From: Chitinophagaceae bacterium
GTDB lineage: Bacteria; Bacteroidota; Bacteroidia; Chitinophagales; Chitinophagaceae
Direction: 5' to 3'
Assembly (NCBI GenBank): GCA_019638595.1
Contig: JAHBTJ010000031.1
Location: 1-64,000 of the forward strand
DNA: 64,000 bases
In this document: positions 9,202-19,086 of the stretch, piece after piece
Layout of the letters: the number at the start of each line of letters is the position of its first letter
Numbering within the stretch: position 1 is the stretch's first letter
Translations under genes and position numbers: made by a program
Notes under the pieces: model-generated
Told to the model about the DNA's origin: nothing
The model's database searches: none
What the model saw: the letters and a program-made list of their open reading frames with translations, nothing else

Positions 9202-9642
9202 ATGACTCGTTATCCGCCACCAGGATTTTCCTTTTGGGTAAGCTTCGATATCAGCAATGAACCTATTGACATTGCCTTCCAGGATGTGGCAGGCATTGGC
9301 ATGGAACTACAGACCGAAGACGTGGTTGAAGGAGGAGAGAACCGGTTCACCCAAAAGCTGCCCGCAAGGGCCAATTATACACCGCTTGTGCTGAAGCGGG
9401 GACTGGCCGTGCAGTCAACCCTTACCAACTGGGTTCGCGATGCGGTGGAAAACTTATCCATCAGCCCTACAACGATCATTGTAGCGCTGCTGAATGATAA
9501 GAAAGAACCACTTATGGCTTACCGGTTCCTGAATGCCTACCCTTTGAAATGGAGCATTTCCAATTTCAACGCCGAAAGCAGTTCCCTGGTCATCGAGTCG
9601 CTGGAACTGTATTATCAGTATTTCAAAATCATTAATTCCTGA
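9202..9642 (+). CDS. Inner tube protein 2 (Pvc5/Afp5-like, tube initiator)
   Basis: The 146-residue protein is a divergent paralogue of the preceding tube protein, with PPGFSFWVSFD, IAFQDVAGIGMELQTEDVVEGGENRF, LVLKRGLA and SLVIESLELYYQY. In Afp and PVC the second tube protein forms the layer that joins tube and baseplate; the same role is inferred here from its position before the DUF5908-like and adaptor genes. It follows tube 1 by nine bases and its stop is one base before the next start. Confidence 0.92.
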   Translation: MTRYPPPGFSFWVSFDISNEPIDIAFQDVAGIGMELQTEDVVEGGENRFTQKLPARANYTPLVLKRGLAVQSTLTNWVRDAVENLSISPTTIIVALLNDKKEPLMAYRFLNAYPLKWSISNFNAESSSLVIESLELYYQYFKIINS

Positions 9643-9643
9643 A

Positions 9644-9808
9644 ATGCCCATTATTATTCACGAGATCGTGATCACCACGAATATTGACAAGAGCGGGGCC
9701 GGCGCTAATGCCGGGGCTCCGGAAAACTGCCAGCTATCCGTGGAAGAAGTTGTGAAGCAAACGGTAGAAAAAGTAATGGAGATCCTGGAAGAGAAAAAAC
9801 AACGCTAG
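9644..9808 (+). CDS. DUF5908-like small eCIS protein (54 aa)
   Basis: This short gene encodes 54 residues: an opening MPIIIHEIVITTNID, a Gly/Ala-rich linker, then an acidic/basic helix SVEEVVKQTVEKVMEILEEKK. The length, the beta-strand-plus-helix layout and the position between the second tube gene and the tube/baseplate adaptor match the DUF5908 family of Bacteroidota eCIS, at the Pvc6/Afp6 position. It begins one base after the tube 2 stop and ends four bases before the adaptor start. Its function is unknown. The call relies on position and general appearance. Confidence 0.8.
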   Translation: MPIIIHEIVITTNIDKSGAGANAGAPENCQLSVEEVVKQTVEKVMEILEEKKQR

Positions 9809-9812
9809 TAGT

Positions 9813-10472
9813 ATGTCTTTAATGAAAATGACCATATTGTCGTTCAAGAGTTTCAGCAACCCGGCAGACCTGCTGAAGCCCAGGATATTCCCGGCCATGT
9901 TCAACCCGGCCAGCTATAAGGTGGAATACAATTTCACGAAAGATAAGAAAGAAACTATTGGCAACGATACGCAAAGCCAGGAAGTGGTGGCCATAAGCCT
10001 GCGAAAAATGTCTTTCGATTTCCTGGTTGACGGCACGGGCGCCAACGGCGACCAGCGGATCGTATTGGTGGAAACGGGCAAGTTTGGCTCGGTTGTAAAG
10101 CCGGAAAAGAAAGATCTGCTGAGCTTTAACGCAGGAAAGGATTCCCATCTGAAATTGCCCCGGCTATTACTGGTATGGGGCACATTCATGTTCTCATGCG
10201 AGATAGAAAGCTATTCGGTGAACTATACTTTGTTCAACCAGGCAGGCATCCCGTTAAGGGCCACTATTTCCGCCAGCTTCAACGAGATCATTCCCAACCC
10301 TAAAATTGATATACTTGATTCTTTTGAACCGCCGGAAGCGGTGGAAACGATTTCCAATGTTGCCAGTTTCCTGAGCACCGCTTTCACCGCAACCAACAGC
10401 GTGGTGCAGGCAGTGAACATGGCGCGGACCGAAGACCTCAACAGTTTACGTGAACACATAACTATTCAATAA
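9813..10472 (+). CDS. CIS tube/baseplate adaptor (Pvc7/Afp7-like)
   Basis: The 219-residue protein has the contractile injection system tube-protein domain: IFPAMFNPASYKVEYN, a long beta domain with LLLVWGTFMFSCEIESYSVNYTLF and GIPLRATISASFNEI. Its homologue in eCIS carries a LysM-type domain and links the inner tube to the VgrG-like spike. Here a hydrophobic/helical C-terminal tail follows (about residues 165-219) and no clear LysM motif was seen. An in-frame Met at codon 4 (9822) is a second possible start. Its stop overlaps the spike gene start by one base (TAATG). Confidence 0.88.
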   Translation: MSLMKMTILSFKSFSNPADLLKPRIFPAMFNPASYKVEYNFTKDKKETIGNDTQSQEVVAISLRKMSFDFLVDGTGANGDQRIVLVETGKFGSVVKPEKKDLLSFNAGKDSHLKLPRLLLVWGTFMFSCEIESYSVNYTLFNQAGIPLRATISASFNEIIPNPKIDILDSFEPPEAVETISNVASFLSTAFTATNSVVQAVNMARTEDLNSLREHITIQ

Positions 10473-12148
10473 TGGCGTTATCAGACCTTTTACCAGCAAT
10501 AGACTATACCCGGTATGCCTGCAATGTGTACGTGAACAATCAACCATTACCGGCAGACTTCCAGGTCATTTCAATCCAGGTAAAGCAGGGTTACCAATTT
10601 ATTTCTTCAGCGGAGATCGTTTGCAGGCAGGCGGTGGGCTTAAGCAACGGCTCCTCCACTCCCACCCCGTTCGGCAGCAGCCTGCCGGTTTCCGGCTCAC
10701 CCATTTCCATCAGGGCGAAACTGGATTTTGATGAGATACCGCTGTTTGAAGGTCATATCGTGCGTCACAAATACAAAAGCTCCGCTGCCGGTACCCGGTT
10801 CCAGATAACCGCCAAGAACAAGGCTGTAAATATGGCTTTAAGTACCGCCACAGAAGTATTTGCAGCGCAATCCGACAAAGATATTATTGATGCCATTGTA
10901 GCCAAGCACGGCTGTACCCTGGCAACCAGCCATCTTACCGGCCAATTTATGGTAAAACACACCCAACTGGTGAAGAACGGGATAAATGATTGGGATTTTA
11001 TCAACCTGCGGGCAGAAGCAAACGGATGTTTTGTGTATACAGAAAAAGACACTGTGACAATTGACAGGCCCACCCAGGAATTTGATCCGGTGAAAGTTAT
11101 CACCGCGCAGTACGGGCAAAACATTTACGCGCTCGAGACCGAGCAGGATGAAAGAAAATACCAGGTTGAAAAAGAGCTGATCAGCCTCAACCTGAGCTCC
11201 CTCGAAACCGAAACTACTTCGGAAGAAGGCACAATGTCTTTAACAACGCCTGCTACTGTAAAGGGAAAATATTCCGGTATCAATTACCGTACGTTCAACG
11301 ACATGGAATGTACCGACCTGGTGAATGCTGCCACACAATTAAATGCACTGTCGCAACACAATGGAATAGTGCACCTGAAACCCAACCTGGCCGCGAAACC
11401 GGGAGGCACGATCGAAATCAAGGGATTTAATGAACTGGTTGACGGCAGGTTCATCATTACTTCAGTGATGCAGGATTACAGCGAAGGGGGATTCAGCACC
11501 TATATCCAGTTCGGGCTCAACCACGAATCCTACGCCTGCAAATACAACCTGCATCCGGCGCATAGCCGTCCGGTAGTGCTAACGGGCATTGTAACGCAAC
11601 TGGAGGGCGACCCGGATAACCTGAACCGCATACAGGTAAAGATCGCCGGCTGGAAAGATGCGCAGGAGCCCGTATGGGCCCGGCTGTCAACCCTGTATGC
11701 GGGTGATGAGCATGGACTGGTGCTGCTGCCGGAAACAGGTGATGAAGTGATCGTGGCCTTCATCGGCAACGATTTCGATGTACCGGTGGTATTAGGTTCG
11801 GCCTTCAGCCCGAAGTTCGTACCCCATACAGCATTCAGCAACGATAACTATGATAAAGTGCTGCTTACCAAAAAAGGCATGAAATGGGCGTGGAACGATG
11901 AGAAGGCGATCCATGAAATATCAACGCCCGGGGGCAACAGGATCGTGATCTCGGAAGAGGAAAAATCTATCACCATACAGGATCAAAACTCGAACAAGAT
12001 CGTAATGAACGACAGCGGGATCAACCTTACCGGCGACAAAGATATCGTGCTCAAAGCCACTGCGAATGTGAAGATAGACGGCGCCGCGGTAGAGCTGAAC
12101 GCTACAGGCAATATTAAACTAAAAGGTTCCATGGTATTTATAAACTGA
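10472..12148 (+). CDS. VgrG-like spike protein (Pvc8/Afp8-like)
   Basis: The 558-residue protein has the phage late control D/VgrG layout: gpD-like region (about 1-350, with IDYTRYACNVYVNNQPL and an EISTPGG-like ending), an OB-fold near 370-440 (GIVTQLEGDPDNLNRIQVKI, LPETGDEVIVAFIGNDFDVPVVLG) and a C-terminal beta-helix (KDIVLKATANVKIDGAAVEL and similar). Trimers form the spike hub at the tip of the tube. It overlaps the adaptor gene by one base, and the PAAR gene starts four bases after its stop, consistent with a spike-tip unit. There is no effector extension after the beta-helix, so cargo is not fused here. Confidence 0.95.
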   Translation: MALSDLLPAIDYTRYACNVYVNNQPLPADFQVISIQVKQGYQFISSAEIVCRQAVGLSNGSSTPTPFGSSLPVSGSPISIRAKLDFDEIPLFEGHIVRHKYKSSAAGTRFQITAKNKAVNMALSTATEVFAAQSDKDIIDAIVAKHGCTLATSHLTGQFMVKHTQLVKNGINDWDFINLRAEANGCFVYTEKDTVTIDRPTQEFDPVKVITAQYGQNIYALETEQDERKYQVEKELISLNLSSLETETTSEEGTMSLTTPATVKGKYSGINYRTFNDMECTDLVNAATQLNALSQHNGIVHLKPNLAAKPGGTIEIKGFNELVDGRFIITSVMQDYSEGGFSTYIQFGLNHESYACKYNLHPAHSRPVVLTGIVTQLEGDPDNLNRIQVKIAGWKDAQEPVWARLSTLYAGDEHGLVLLPETGDEVIVAFIGNDFDVPVVLGSAFSPKFVPHTAFSNDNYDKVLLTKKGMKWAWNDEKAIHEISTPGGNRIVISEEEKSITIQDQNSNKIVMNDSGINLTGDKDIVLKATANVKIDGAAVELNATGNIKLKGSMVFIN

Positions 12149-12152
12149 TCAT

Positions 12153-12413
12153 ATGCCCGCAGCAGGAAGAATAACAGATATAACCGCAGACGGTGTTGTA
12201 ACAGGAGCAGGCGCACCCACGGTACTGATCGGCAATTTACCCGCCGCGGTGGCGGGCGATGTCAGCACTCCCTCATCGGGCAATGTACCCGCCCCGTTTA
12301 CCACTGGCAGCATGACCGTGGTGATTGGCGGCAAACCTGCTATCAGGGCAGGCGATATGCCCGGCAACGGATCAGCCATTACCGTGGGTTTACCTACGGT
12401 TCAAATTGGATAA
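12153..12413 (+). CDS. PAAR-domain spike tip protein (Pvc10/Afp10-like)
   Basis: The 86-residue protein is a PAAR-repeat domain: glycine-rich, with repeated VLIGNLPAAVAGD, TVVIGGKPAIRAGDM and NGSAITVGLPTVQIG motifs. Such proteins form the sharp metal-binding cone that caps the VgrG spike. There is no N- or C-terminal extension, so it is a plain tip and not an effector carrier. It lies four bases after the spike gene and two bases before the gp25 gene. In Afp and PVC the PAAR gene follows gp25; here the order is reversed. Confidence 0.93.
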   Translation: MPAAGRITDITADGVVTGAGAPTVLIGNLPAAVAGDVSTPSSGNVPAPFTTGSMTVVIGGKPAIRAGDMPGNGSAITVGLPTVQIG

Positions 12414-12415
12414 CT

Positions 12416-12814
12416 ATGAATATAGACAAAGACATCATTGGCACGGGCTGGGCATTCCCCCCGCATTTCGACCCCGACAGCAATGCCACCGCGATGGCAT
12501 CGGGGGTGGACGACATCAACGAAAGCCTCCATATACTGTTCACCACCGAACTGGGCGAACGCGTAATGCAGCCCGATTATGGTACCGCTATGAAATCAAT
12601 GATCTTCGAAAGCATCAATGAGCATTTTAAGTCGTACATGCGGATGGTATTGGTGAGGAGCATTGCTTTGTATGAAGCCAGGATACGCCCGATGAATATC
12701 AATTTCACCGCCGATGAAACGCTGGAAGGCAGGTACCTGATGGTACTCGACTACGTGATCGTTTCAACCAGGCAGCGCAATAATTTCATTTTTCCATTTT
12801 ACCTAAACGCTTAA
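12416..12814 (+). CDS. gp25-like baseplate wedge protein (Pvc9/Afp9-like)
   Basis: The 132-residue protein matches the GPW/gp25 family, with FPPHFDPDSNATAMASGVDDINESLHILF, TTELGERVMQPDYGTAM and RARIRPM-like YEARIRPMNINFTADE. Gp25 proteins form the inner wedge of the baseplate and seed the sheath. The gene follows PAAR by two bases and precedes the baseplate J gene by four bases. Confidence 0.94.
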   Translation: MNIDKDIIGTGWAFPPHFDPDSNATAMASGVDDINESLHILFTTELGERVMQPDYGTAMKSMIFESINEHFKSYMRMVLVRSIALYEARIRPMNINFTADETLEGRYLMVLDYVIVSTRQRNNFIFPFYLNA

Positions 12815-12818
12815 TGCC

Positions 12819-15800
12819 GTGGGCAAACTAATATCAGATATTTCCAATTACCCGCTTTCTGAAGGAGCGGTAGCCTATAGCAATAAGCTGTTGCTGGAAG
12901 ACGGTTTTTCCATCCGTACCGATTCGCTGCAGGATTACTTCAGGATCATATTCGAATTATCGAAGGACATGTTGTTTTTTAATGATACCGGCGCCGCTTC
13001 GCATACCTGGAACGACCTGTTAAAGAAAGACGCCATATTCCAGCTATCAGGGTTTGTTACACTATCCGTTACGGAGCTGCATGATTTTTTCAGGAACCTG
13101 CCGCAGATCAACGGCTTCAACAGCAATAACGTACTAACTCCCACCGAATACAGGCAACTGGCCTGGCAACGCTTCTCGGTATTGCAATACCTTTTCTGGT
13201 ACTATAAAACCATCAGCGAGTCGCTCAGCGGAGAAGACCGGCCACAGGTATTGTCCCTCCTGAAAAGCGATACGGTCTGCAACCTCTATACCAGGTACAA
13301 AGTGCTGCTGCAGGAATGCCTGGTGGGGCCGCCGGCGCTGATCGGCGCTGCCGAAATGAAAAAAACGCCCCTCTTTAACGGTATTCAATTCCCGCCGGTA
13401 GAGGACGGGCTGACCATTTCCCTGAATGCATATTACAATCCCGGCAACCTGCCGGTTGATCCTGTGCTGAACATCTATAGCAACGACGAAGATAAAATAA
13501 AGGCTGCCAACGAATATGCATACTCCATCTTCAGGGCATTGCTGCAGGTGCAGCAAATGTTCAATTACTGGGCTTCCAATAAACTGCAGGAACTTACTAC
13601 CATCTCCGATCATCACCAGCCCCATATCGGCTTACTGGTTGCTTTCTGCAAGCTGGTAATGTTGTACGATGCGCAGTACAACCGGTTGATCCATAAGCAT
13701 ACGGCATTTGTGTTCAGCGACATCCTTCGCTTACAGAAGCAACCGGTGCTGCCCGATACAGCCTACCTGAGCCTTGAACTGGCAAAGCATGTGAACCAGT
13801 ATTTCCTTGCCCGCAACACCCTGTTCAAAGCGGGTAAGAACAGCGCCGGCAAAACAGTGTATTACCAGTCTACCGGGGATATAGTGCTGAACAGCGCTGA
13901 GATCTCCGCTATTAAGTCTACCGTTCGCGTGCGGAAGCAAAATGAGTTGTTTACGGTAACCGGGGCGGAAGATGCGGCCGGCGCCGAATGGCAGGTCAAT
14001 AACGCCTGGCTGCCCTTTAATGATATCAGTGATTCTTACACGGGGATCGGTATGGAAAGCAAAATGCTGGTGAGCATGCAAAAGAAGGATACGGAAATTC
14101 ATTTTGAGTTTGAGTATGCAGTTGATGTGCCGGCAAGCGGGAAGATAGCGGAGAACAGCAGGGTCACTTTAATACTGGCAGATGGAACGGAAGTCGCGCA
14201 GGTCATTACGGAAGTGGTGGCAGAAGGCCGGTTATTAAAGATCAAAACAACAATTGAAAAAGACCTGAAATCACCTGTTAAAGAAGGAGTGAATACAAGG
14301 ATCAAACTGGCATCGCCTGCTAAGGACAGTGAGGATACGGATGATTACCTGCTGCTCTATCGCTTCCTGCTGAAGCAACAAATAGTGAATATCAAAGTGA
14401 AGGCATACCAGCAAACCTTCGCACCTGCACAGGTACGTACTACCTTTGGCATGATTGACGGTGCAGCCAGCTTTGTGGCATTTGGTTCTAACTCGCATTC
14501 GGGCGCTTCCTTCAGGATTTATCATCCCTTTATTCAATACGCCGGTAAACTCGACCTTACCTTCAACTGGGGTGAAGAACTGAAAGAAACGGTGCCCATG
14601 AGCATTAACGATACCCCCGTGCCCGCTACCGCGGGGCTGGCAAGCAGCCTGATACCTGCGTTTAACAAAGAAAGCGCCTCTACATTACTTGTACGGCTCG
14701 AAAGCAACCTTATTTACAATGTTACTTCAACTCTCAAAAGAGGAAATGTCACTACCACGGTACAAACGCCCTTACCCCGCGTTATGCTGATCAAATCCGT
14801 CGAGATGAAGGGCGACCTGGAAGAGCTGGTATATGAAAAAGAAACGACCCGCCCGGTATTATTCATTGACGAATTGTTGAACCGCCGGCGTTTCATCACC
14901 TCGTTGCATGTACCTTATACCAACAAGCGCCTGCAAAAGACGATCTTGCGACAACGATACCTGGATCTGAGGATCAGGGTCTTCGAAACCTATCGCAATA
15001 ACCTTACCGTTCACCTGTATCCCTTTGGCGAACGCAAGGTGAACAGATCCAGTGGTCTGACATTCTTGCCGGATTATTCGGTACCGGGACTGGGGTTCAA
15101 CGATTATGAAGCCGACCTCTATATCGGGTTAACGAATATTACGCCCGGACAAAGCATCAGCCTGCTGTTCAACATAGCTGAAGAAACTGCCGGGCAATCG
15201 GAACGGGAAGCGAAGATCACCTGGCATTTTGTGACGGAAGAGAAAATAGAAGTCCTGGACCCTTCACGGATCACCGACACTACCAATAATTTCCTGCAAC
15301 CCGGTATTGTGCAGTTTATGCTGCCTGCTACCGCCACAACTAACAACCTGATATTGTATGGCGTCAACACCTGTTGGCTGGTTGCCCGGTGCGACCGGCA
15401 CCCGGAAGTGGTAGCAAATATCAGGAGCATCAGGACAAACGGGCTGGCGGTGGAAAGAGTGTTCGATACCAATAACCAGCAAGCCAAAAAATCAGTGGCG
15501 CCGGGTACGATAGAAAACCTGTTTCCCAAAACAGCGAATGTAAAAACGGTGACACAGGATACCCCTTCGCTCAACGGCCGGGAAACAGAAACCGATCTGC
15601 ATTATTTCTGGCGCAGCAGTATCCGGCTCCGGCATAAGCACCGGGGCATTACCCAATGGGATATCGAACAGCTCATACTGGAGCAGTTTCCCAATATCTA
15701 TAAGGTGAAATGCCTCAATCATGCATGGTACGATGATGCCGGTATAACCATAGCGGCCAAGCCAGGTCACTGCCTCATCACCCTGATACCATATTACCTG

Positions 15801-16250
15801 GCAAATGCAGAGAACCCCAATTTTCAGCCCGCCATTACCCTGTCGAAGCTCATGGCGGTGAAAAGCTGGCTGGAAGGAAAATGCTCGGCCTTCCTCCACT
15901 TCCAGGTGTTGAATACCAGGTGGGATATGCTGACCGTAGAACTGGAAGTAATGGCCAACGAGGAGATACTTGACCTGTTGTATTACCGCGACCAGTTGAA
16001 CCGGGATATCATGCGCTTCTTTTCGCCCTGGGCCTTTGAAGCAGCCGGAGCGCCGGCGTTGTCGCAGAAGATCTATACAGCTACACTGGCAGACTTTATT
16101 GATGAGCTGCCATATGTACACCATATTAAACGTTTGAAGTTACTGAAGAATAACCTGGAGGTGAATGATGAGATTGACGCCTCAACGGAAATCCATTTCC
16201 TGACCTCCGCCCCTGAACACACAATAATGATTCATCCTTATGGTAGTTAA
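12819..16250 (+). CDS. Large baseplate J-like protein (Pvc11/Afp11-like)
   Basis: This 1143-residue protein sits at the Pvc11 position after the gp25-like gene. Its C-terminal third looks like a gpJ/gp6-type wedge protein: LNGRETETDLHYFWRSSIRLRHKHRGITQWDIEQLILEQF, then YKVKCLNHAWYDDAG and VKSWLEGKCSAFLHFQVL. The first two thirds are less conserved. It starts with GTG at 12819; the ATG four bases earlier is out of frame and closes after five codons. The next gene starts 11 bases before its stop. The role as a wedge or ring component of the baseplate is from homology; the split of domains is my reading. Confidence 0.85.
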   Translation: MGKLISDISNYPLSEGAVAYSNKLLLEDGFSIRTDSLQDYFRIIFELSKDMLFFNDTGAASHTWNDLLKKDAIFQLSGFVTLSVTELHDFFRNLPQINGFNSNNVLTPTEYRQLAWQRFSVLQYLFWYYKTISESLSGEDRPQVLSLLKSDTVCNLYTRYKVLLQECLVGPPALIGAAEMKKTPLFNGIQFPPVEDGLTISLNAYYNPGNLPVDPVLNIYSNDEDKIKAANEYAYSIFRALLQVQQMFNYWASNKLQELTTISDHHQPHIGLLVAFCKLVMLYDAQYNRLIHKHTAFVFSDILRLQKQPVLPDTAYLSLELAKHVNQYFLARNTLFKAGKNSAGKTVYYQSTGDIVLNSAEISAIKSTVRVRKQNELFTVTGAEDAAGAEWQVNNAWLPFNDISDSYTGIGMESKMLVSMQKKDTEIHFEFEYAVDVPASGKIAENSRVTLILADGTEVAQVITEVVAEGRLLKIKTTIEKDLKSPVKEGVNTRIKLASPAKDSEDTDDYLLLYRFLLKQQIVNIKVKAYQQTFAPAQVRTTFGMIDGAASFVAFGSNSHSGASFRIYHPFIQYAGKLDLTFNWGEELKETVPMSINDTPVPATAGLASSLIPAFNKESASTLLVRLESNLIYNVTSTLKRGNVTTTVQTPLPRVMLIKSVEMKGDLEELVYEKETTRPVLFIDELLNRRRFITSLHVPYTNKRLQKTILRQRYLDLRIRVFETYRNNLTVHLYPFGERKVNRSSGLTFLPDYSVPGLGFNDYEADLYIGLTNITPGQSISLLFNIAEETAGQSEREAKITWHFVTEEKIEVLDPSRITDTTNNFLQPGIVQFMLPATATTNNLILYGVNTCWLVARCDRHPEVVANIRSIRTNGLAVERVFDTNNQQAKKSVAPGTIENLFPKTANVKTVTQDTPSLNGRETETDLHYFWRSSIRLRHKHRGITQWDIEQLILEQFPNIYKVKCLNHAWYDDAGITIAAKPGHCLITLIPYYLANAENPNFQPAITLSKLMAVKSWLEGKCSAFLHFQVLNTRWDMLTVELEVMANEEILDLLYYRDQLNRDIMRFFSPWAFEAAGAPALSQKIYTATLADFIDELPYVHHIKRLKLLKNNLEVNDEIDASTEIHFLTSAPEHTIMIHPYGS

Positions 16251-19086
16251 CAATGAAAATATAGACGAAAAAGCGTTGCCTGCGCTGCTGGAGAATTTCT
16301 CGCTGCTGCGCGAACGGGCTATGGCATATATACGGCAAACTTCAGCGGCCAAATGGACGGATCATAATATCCATGATCCGGGCATCACGATCATGGAAGC
16401 CGTTTGTTACGCGCTGGCCGATACAGGCTTCCGGATGAACTTCCCCATCCATGAGCTCCTTACCGACAACCAGGGATATTTGCCTGCGAAGGCTTTTTAT
16501 TATCCGCAGGATATATTGCCCTGTCACCCGGTTACCATCAATGATCTCAGGAAGATACTGATAGACCTGCCCTTGATCAAAAATGCCTGGATAACGCCGC
16601 TCACCGACACTCATACCGGTATAGCGCTGGATTATGAACCGATGTACGTGTATGAAAAGGAGGGAAGACTGATCCTTAAGAAGGATGTGGCGCAGATGGG
16701 GGCAGCAGATCAGGCAGTCGTTTTAAGCGGTAGCCCCTTATTCATCATCGGATTATATGCCATACACGTTGAATTTGAAGTGCAGCCTGTGTTAGGTAAT
16801 ATAGATAGCGGCGAAGCCTTTGAGTGGGTTGTTACAAACCCTGATGATATATTGAAGCCTACGTATTTCGGCGATATCTATTATGACATCAGCAACTGGA
16901 ATGCGTTGATCAATGACAGGAAAGTGTTGCAGGCGATCGCGAAAGCCTATACCGCGAACCCGCTCAGCATTACCCTGGATTTTCAACCATCACTCAAAAA
17001 CAAGTACAACAACAACGATGGCAAGCTCGATGAACGGGAGTTGCCGGAATGGTATTTCAACGTGGTGGTGTTATGCAGCGGTGTAGCCACCTTCACCTTT
17101 AAGGATGTATTGTTCGAGCCATTCCTGGAGGGACTGAAAAGCATATCGGGCAAAGACCTGAAGAGCCTGCTGAGCAGGAACAATTTTGCATTCTGGGGCG
17201 CCTGCTTTAAAAAGATACAGGCGTTGGACAAAGCCTATTCCGATATTCAAACGGTGCTGCACCAAAATCGTAACCTGGCGGAAGATTACCTGCCGCAAAT
17301 ATCGGCCATACCCACCATCGCCTTCCAGGTGTGCGCCGACATTGATGTTGACAGCAGGGCGGATATTGAACAGGTACAGGCCACTATCTTTTACAGGATC
17401 ATCGAATACATATCGCCCACGATCCCATTTTATACTTTCCGGGAACTGACCGCCAAAGGCATTCCTGTTGAAGAAATACTCGAAGGCCCCAAACTATCGC
17501 ATGGATTTATCCCTGAAAGCGAAATGGGCGAGAACTCCTTCGAAGATTTCACGATCAACCTGTCGGACATCATCAATGCCATTTATGAAACAGAAGGGCT
17601 GATCAATGTGCGCAATGTATCGCTCATCCTGCGCGACGACAATGGCAACACGATCACCAATACCAATAAATGGGAGATCAGGGTACCCACAGGCTTCAGG
17701 CCCGTGCTGAACAAGCGTAAGAGCAAACTCACTTTCTACAAGAACGATCTGCCGCTGCTGCCCCATTTCAGGGAAAGCGTTACCAGGCTGAACCTGATGC
17801 TCACGAACAGCGTTAAATACAGGAATTCCGATGTACCCCTGCCGGAGTTCAACCCCGTGTACCGCAATCTGGCCCTCCATTACCCCCTGGCAGAAGAGTT
17901 CCCGGCCACCTATAAGATCGGCAGGAACTTACCCGATGATTACCTGGATAAACCGGAGCTGTATAAATCGAAACAACTGGAAGGTTACCTGCTCCTGTTC
18001 GACCAGTTGATCGCCAATTTCCTGAAAGACCTGGATCAACTGAAAGAAAGCCTCTCGTGGGAAGATGCGGAGACTGTGAAAAACCTGCAATTCAGTAGTG
18101 TGAATAATGAATGGCGCAGGGATTACCTGCTGGGTAGCAAAGGAGACAGTCTCTGGCAGGATATTATTGAACCTGGCAGTACCTTTCTGAAAAAACGAAA
18201 TGCAAGCCTGGACTACCTGCTTTCGCGCTTTGCCGAAAACCTGCAGGAGATAGATAATTACTTCTACCTTTCTACCGACAATCTTGCCATTACAGAAACA
18301 GAATACTATCAATATCTTATTGAGCTAAAGCAGCAGTTCCTGGCCAACTATGTCTCCATCAGCTCCAACCGGGGTGCAGCGGTCAACCTGCTGTCTGATC
18401 CGGACTATTTCAATACACCGCTTTCGGGTTATGAGAACCGCCTGAGCCGCCTGCTGGGCTGTGAGCTGCTGAAGAACGATGGCAGCCGCAGAAGGACAAC
18501 TGCAGATATTGACGACAATAACAAGGCTGAGCGCGGGCATTTCCATGTGCTGGAACATATTTTATTGAGAATACCCAAACTTACCGATGAGTTCATATTG
18601 TATGCGGCAAACGAAAATATTAATATAGCGCTTTTAGGTATTTGTACCGATGATGATTGTACGGCCTGCGGCGGGCATGATCCCTATTCGTTTACGGCAT
18701 CGGTTGTGTTGCCCTCCTGGATACCCGTATACGATGATGTGCATTACCGCGACTTCATTGAAAAGCTGATCCGGAAGGAAACGCCGGCAGGTGTATTACT
18801 CAGGATATGCTGGATTGATAAAGAAAGCATGGACAACTACGAAAAGGCTGTGGGTGAATGGTGGACAGCAAAGTATAACCTGTTCTACAGCGACAGCGAT
18901 ACCTATTTCGATCAACTGATCGCCTATCTCAAAAAACTCGGCGCCCTGGTGCAGGTAATCAAGGCACAGCGCAGTGATTATTTCCCTGCCACCCTGCATG
19001 GCTGCGAAGATGAAGGGGAAGAAAACAATACCAGGGTATTTCTCAACAAGACATATTTAGGAACTCCCAAAAACAATAATATATGA
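16240..19086 (+). CDS. Second large baseplate protein (Pvc12/Afp12-like)
   Basis: The 948-residue protein opens with the motif WTDHNIHDPGITIMEAVCYALADTG, characteristic of the second baseplate J-type protein in Bacteroidota eCIS (the usual form is DHNIHDPGIT-ME--ALTD). Later parts include LLFDQLIANFLKDLDQLKESLS and HVLEHILLRIP and a Cys cluster CTDDDCTACGG near residues 805-815 that could bind a metal. It overlaps the Pvc11-like gene by 11 bases and the next gene by four (ATGA). It should form the outer wedge of the baseplate where fibres attach. Confidence 0.87.
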   Translation: MVVNNENIDEKALPALLENFSLLRERAMAYIRQTSAAKWTDHNIHDPGITIMEAVCYALADTGFRMNFPIHELLTDNQGYLPAKAFYYPQDILPCHPVTINDLRKILIDLPLIKNAWITPLTDTHTGIALDYEPMYVYEKEGRLILKKDVAQMGAADQAVVLSGSPLFIIGLYAIHVEFEVQPVLGNIDSGEAFEWVVTNPDDILKPTYFGDIYYDISNWNALINDRKVLQAIAKAYTANPLSITLDFQPSLKNKYNNNDGKLDERELPEWYFNVVVLCSGVATFTFKDVLFEPFLEGLKSISGKDLKSLLSRNNFAFWGACFKKIQALDKAYSDIQTVLHQNRNLAEDYLPQISAIPTIAFQVCADIDVDSRADIEQVQATIFYRIIEYISPTIPFYTFRELTAKGIPVEEILEGPKLSHGFIPESEMGENSFEDFTINLSDIINAIYETEGLINVRNVSLILRDDNGNTITNTNKWEIRVPTGFRPVLNKRKSKLTFYKNDLPLLPHFRESVTRLNLMLTNSVKYRNSDVPLPEFNPVYRNLALHYPLAEEFPATYKIGRNLPDDYLDKPELYKSKQLEGYLLLFDQLIANFLKDLDQLKESLSWEDAETVKNLQFSSVNNEWRRDYLLGSKGDSLWQDIIEPGSTFLKKRNASLDYLLSRFAENLQEIDNYFYLSTDNLAITETEYYQYLIELKQQFLANYVSISSNRGAAVNLLSDPDYFNTPLSGYENRLSRLLGCELLKNDGSRRRTTADIDDNNKAERGHFHVLEHILLRIPKLTDEFILYAANENINIALLGICTDDDCTACGGHDPYSFTASVVLPSWIPVYDDVHYRDFIEKLIRKETPAGVLLRICWIDKESMDNYEKAVGEWWTAKYNLFYSDSDTYFDQLIAYLKKLGALVQVIKAQRSDYFPATLHGCEDEGEENNTRVFLNKTYLGTPKNNNI

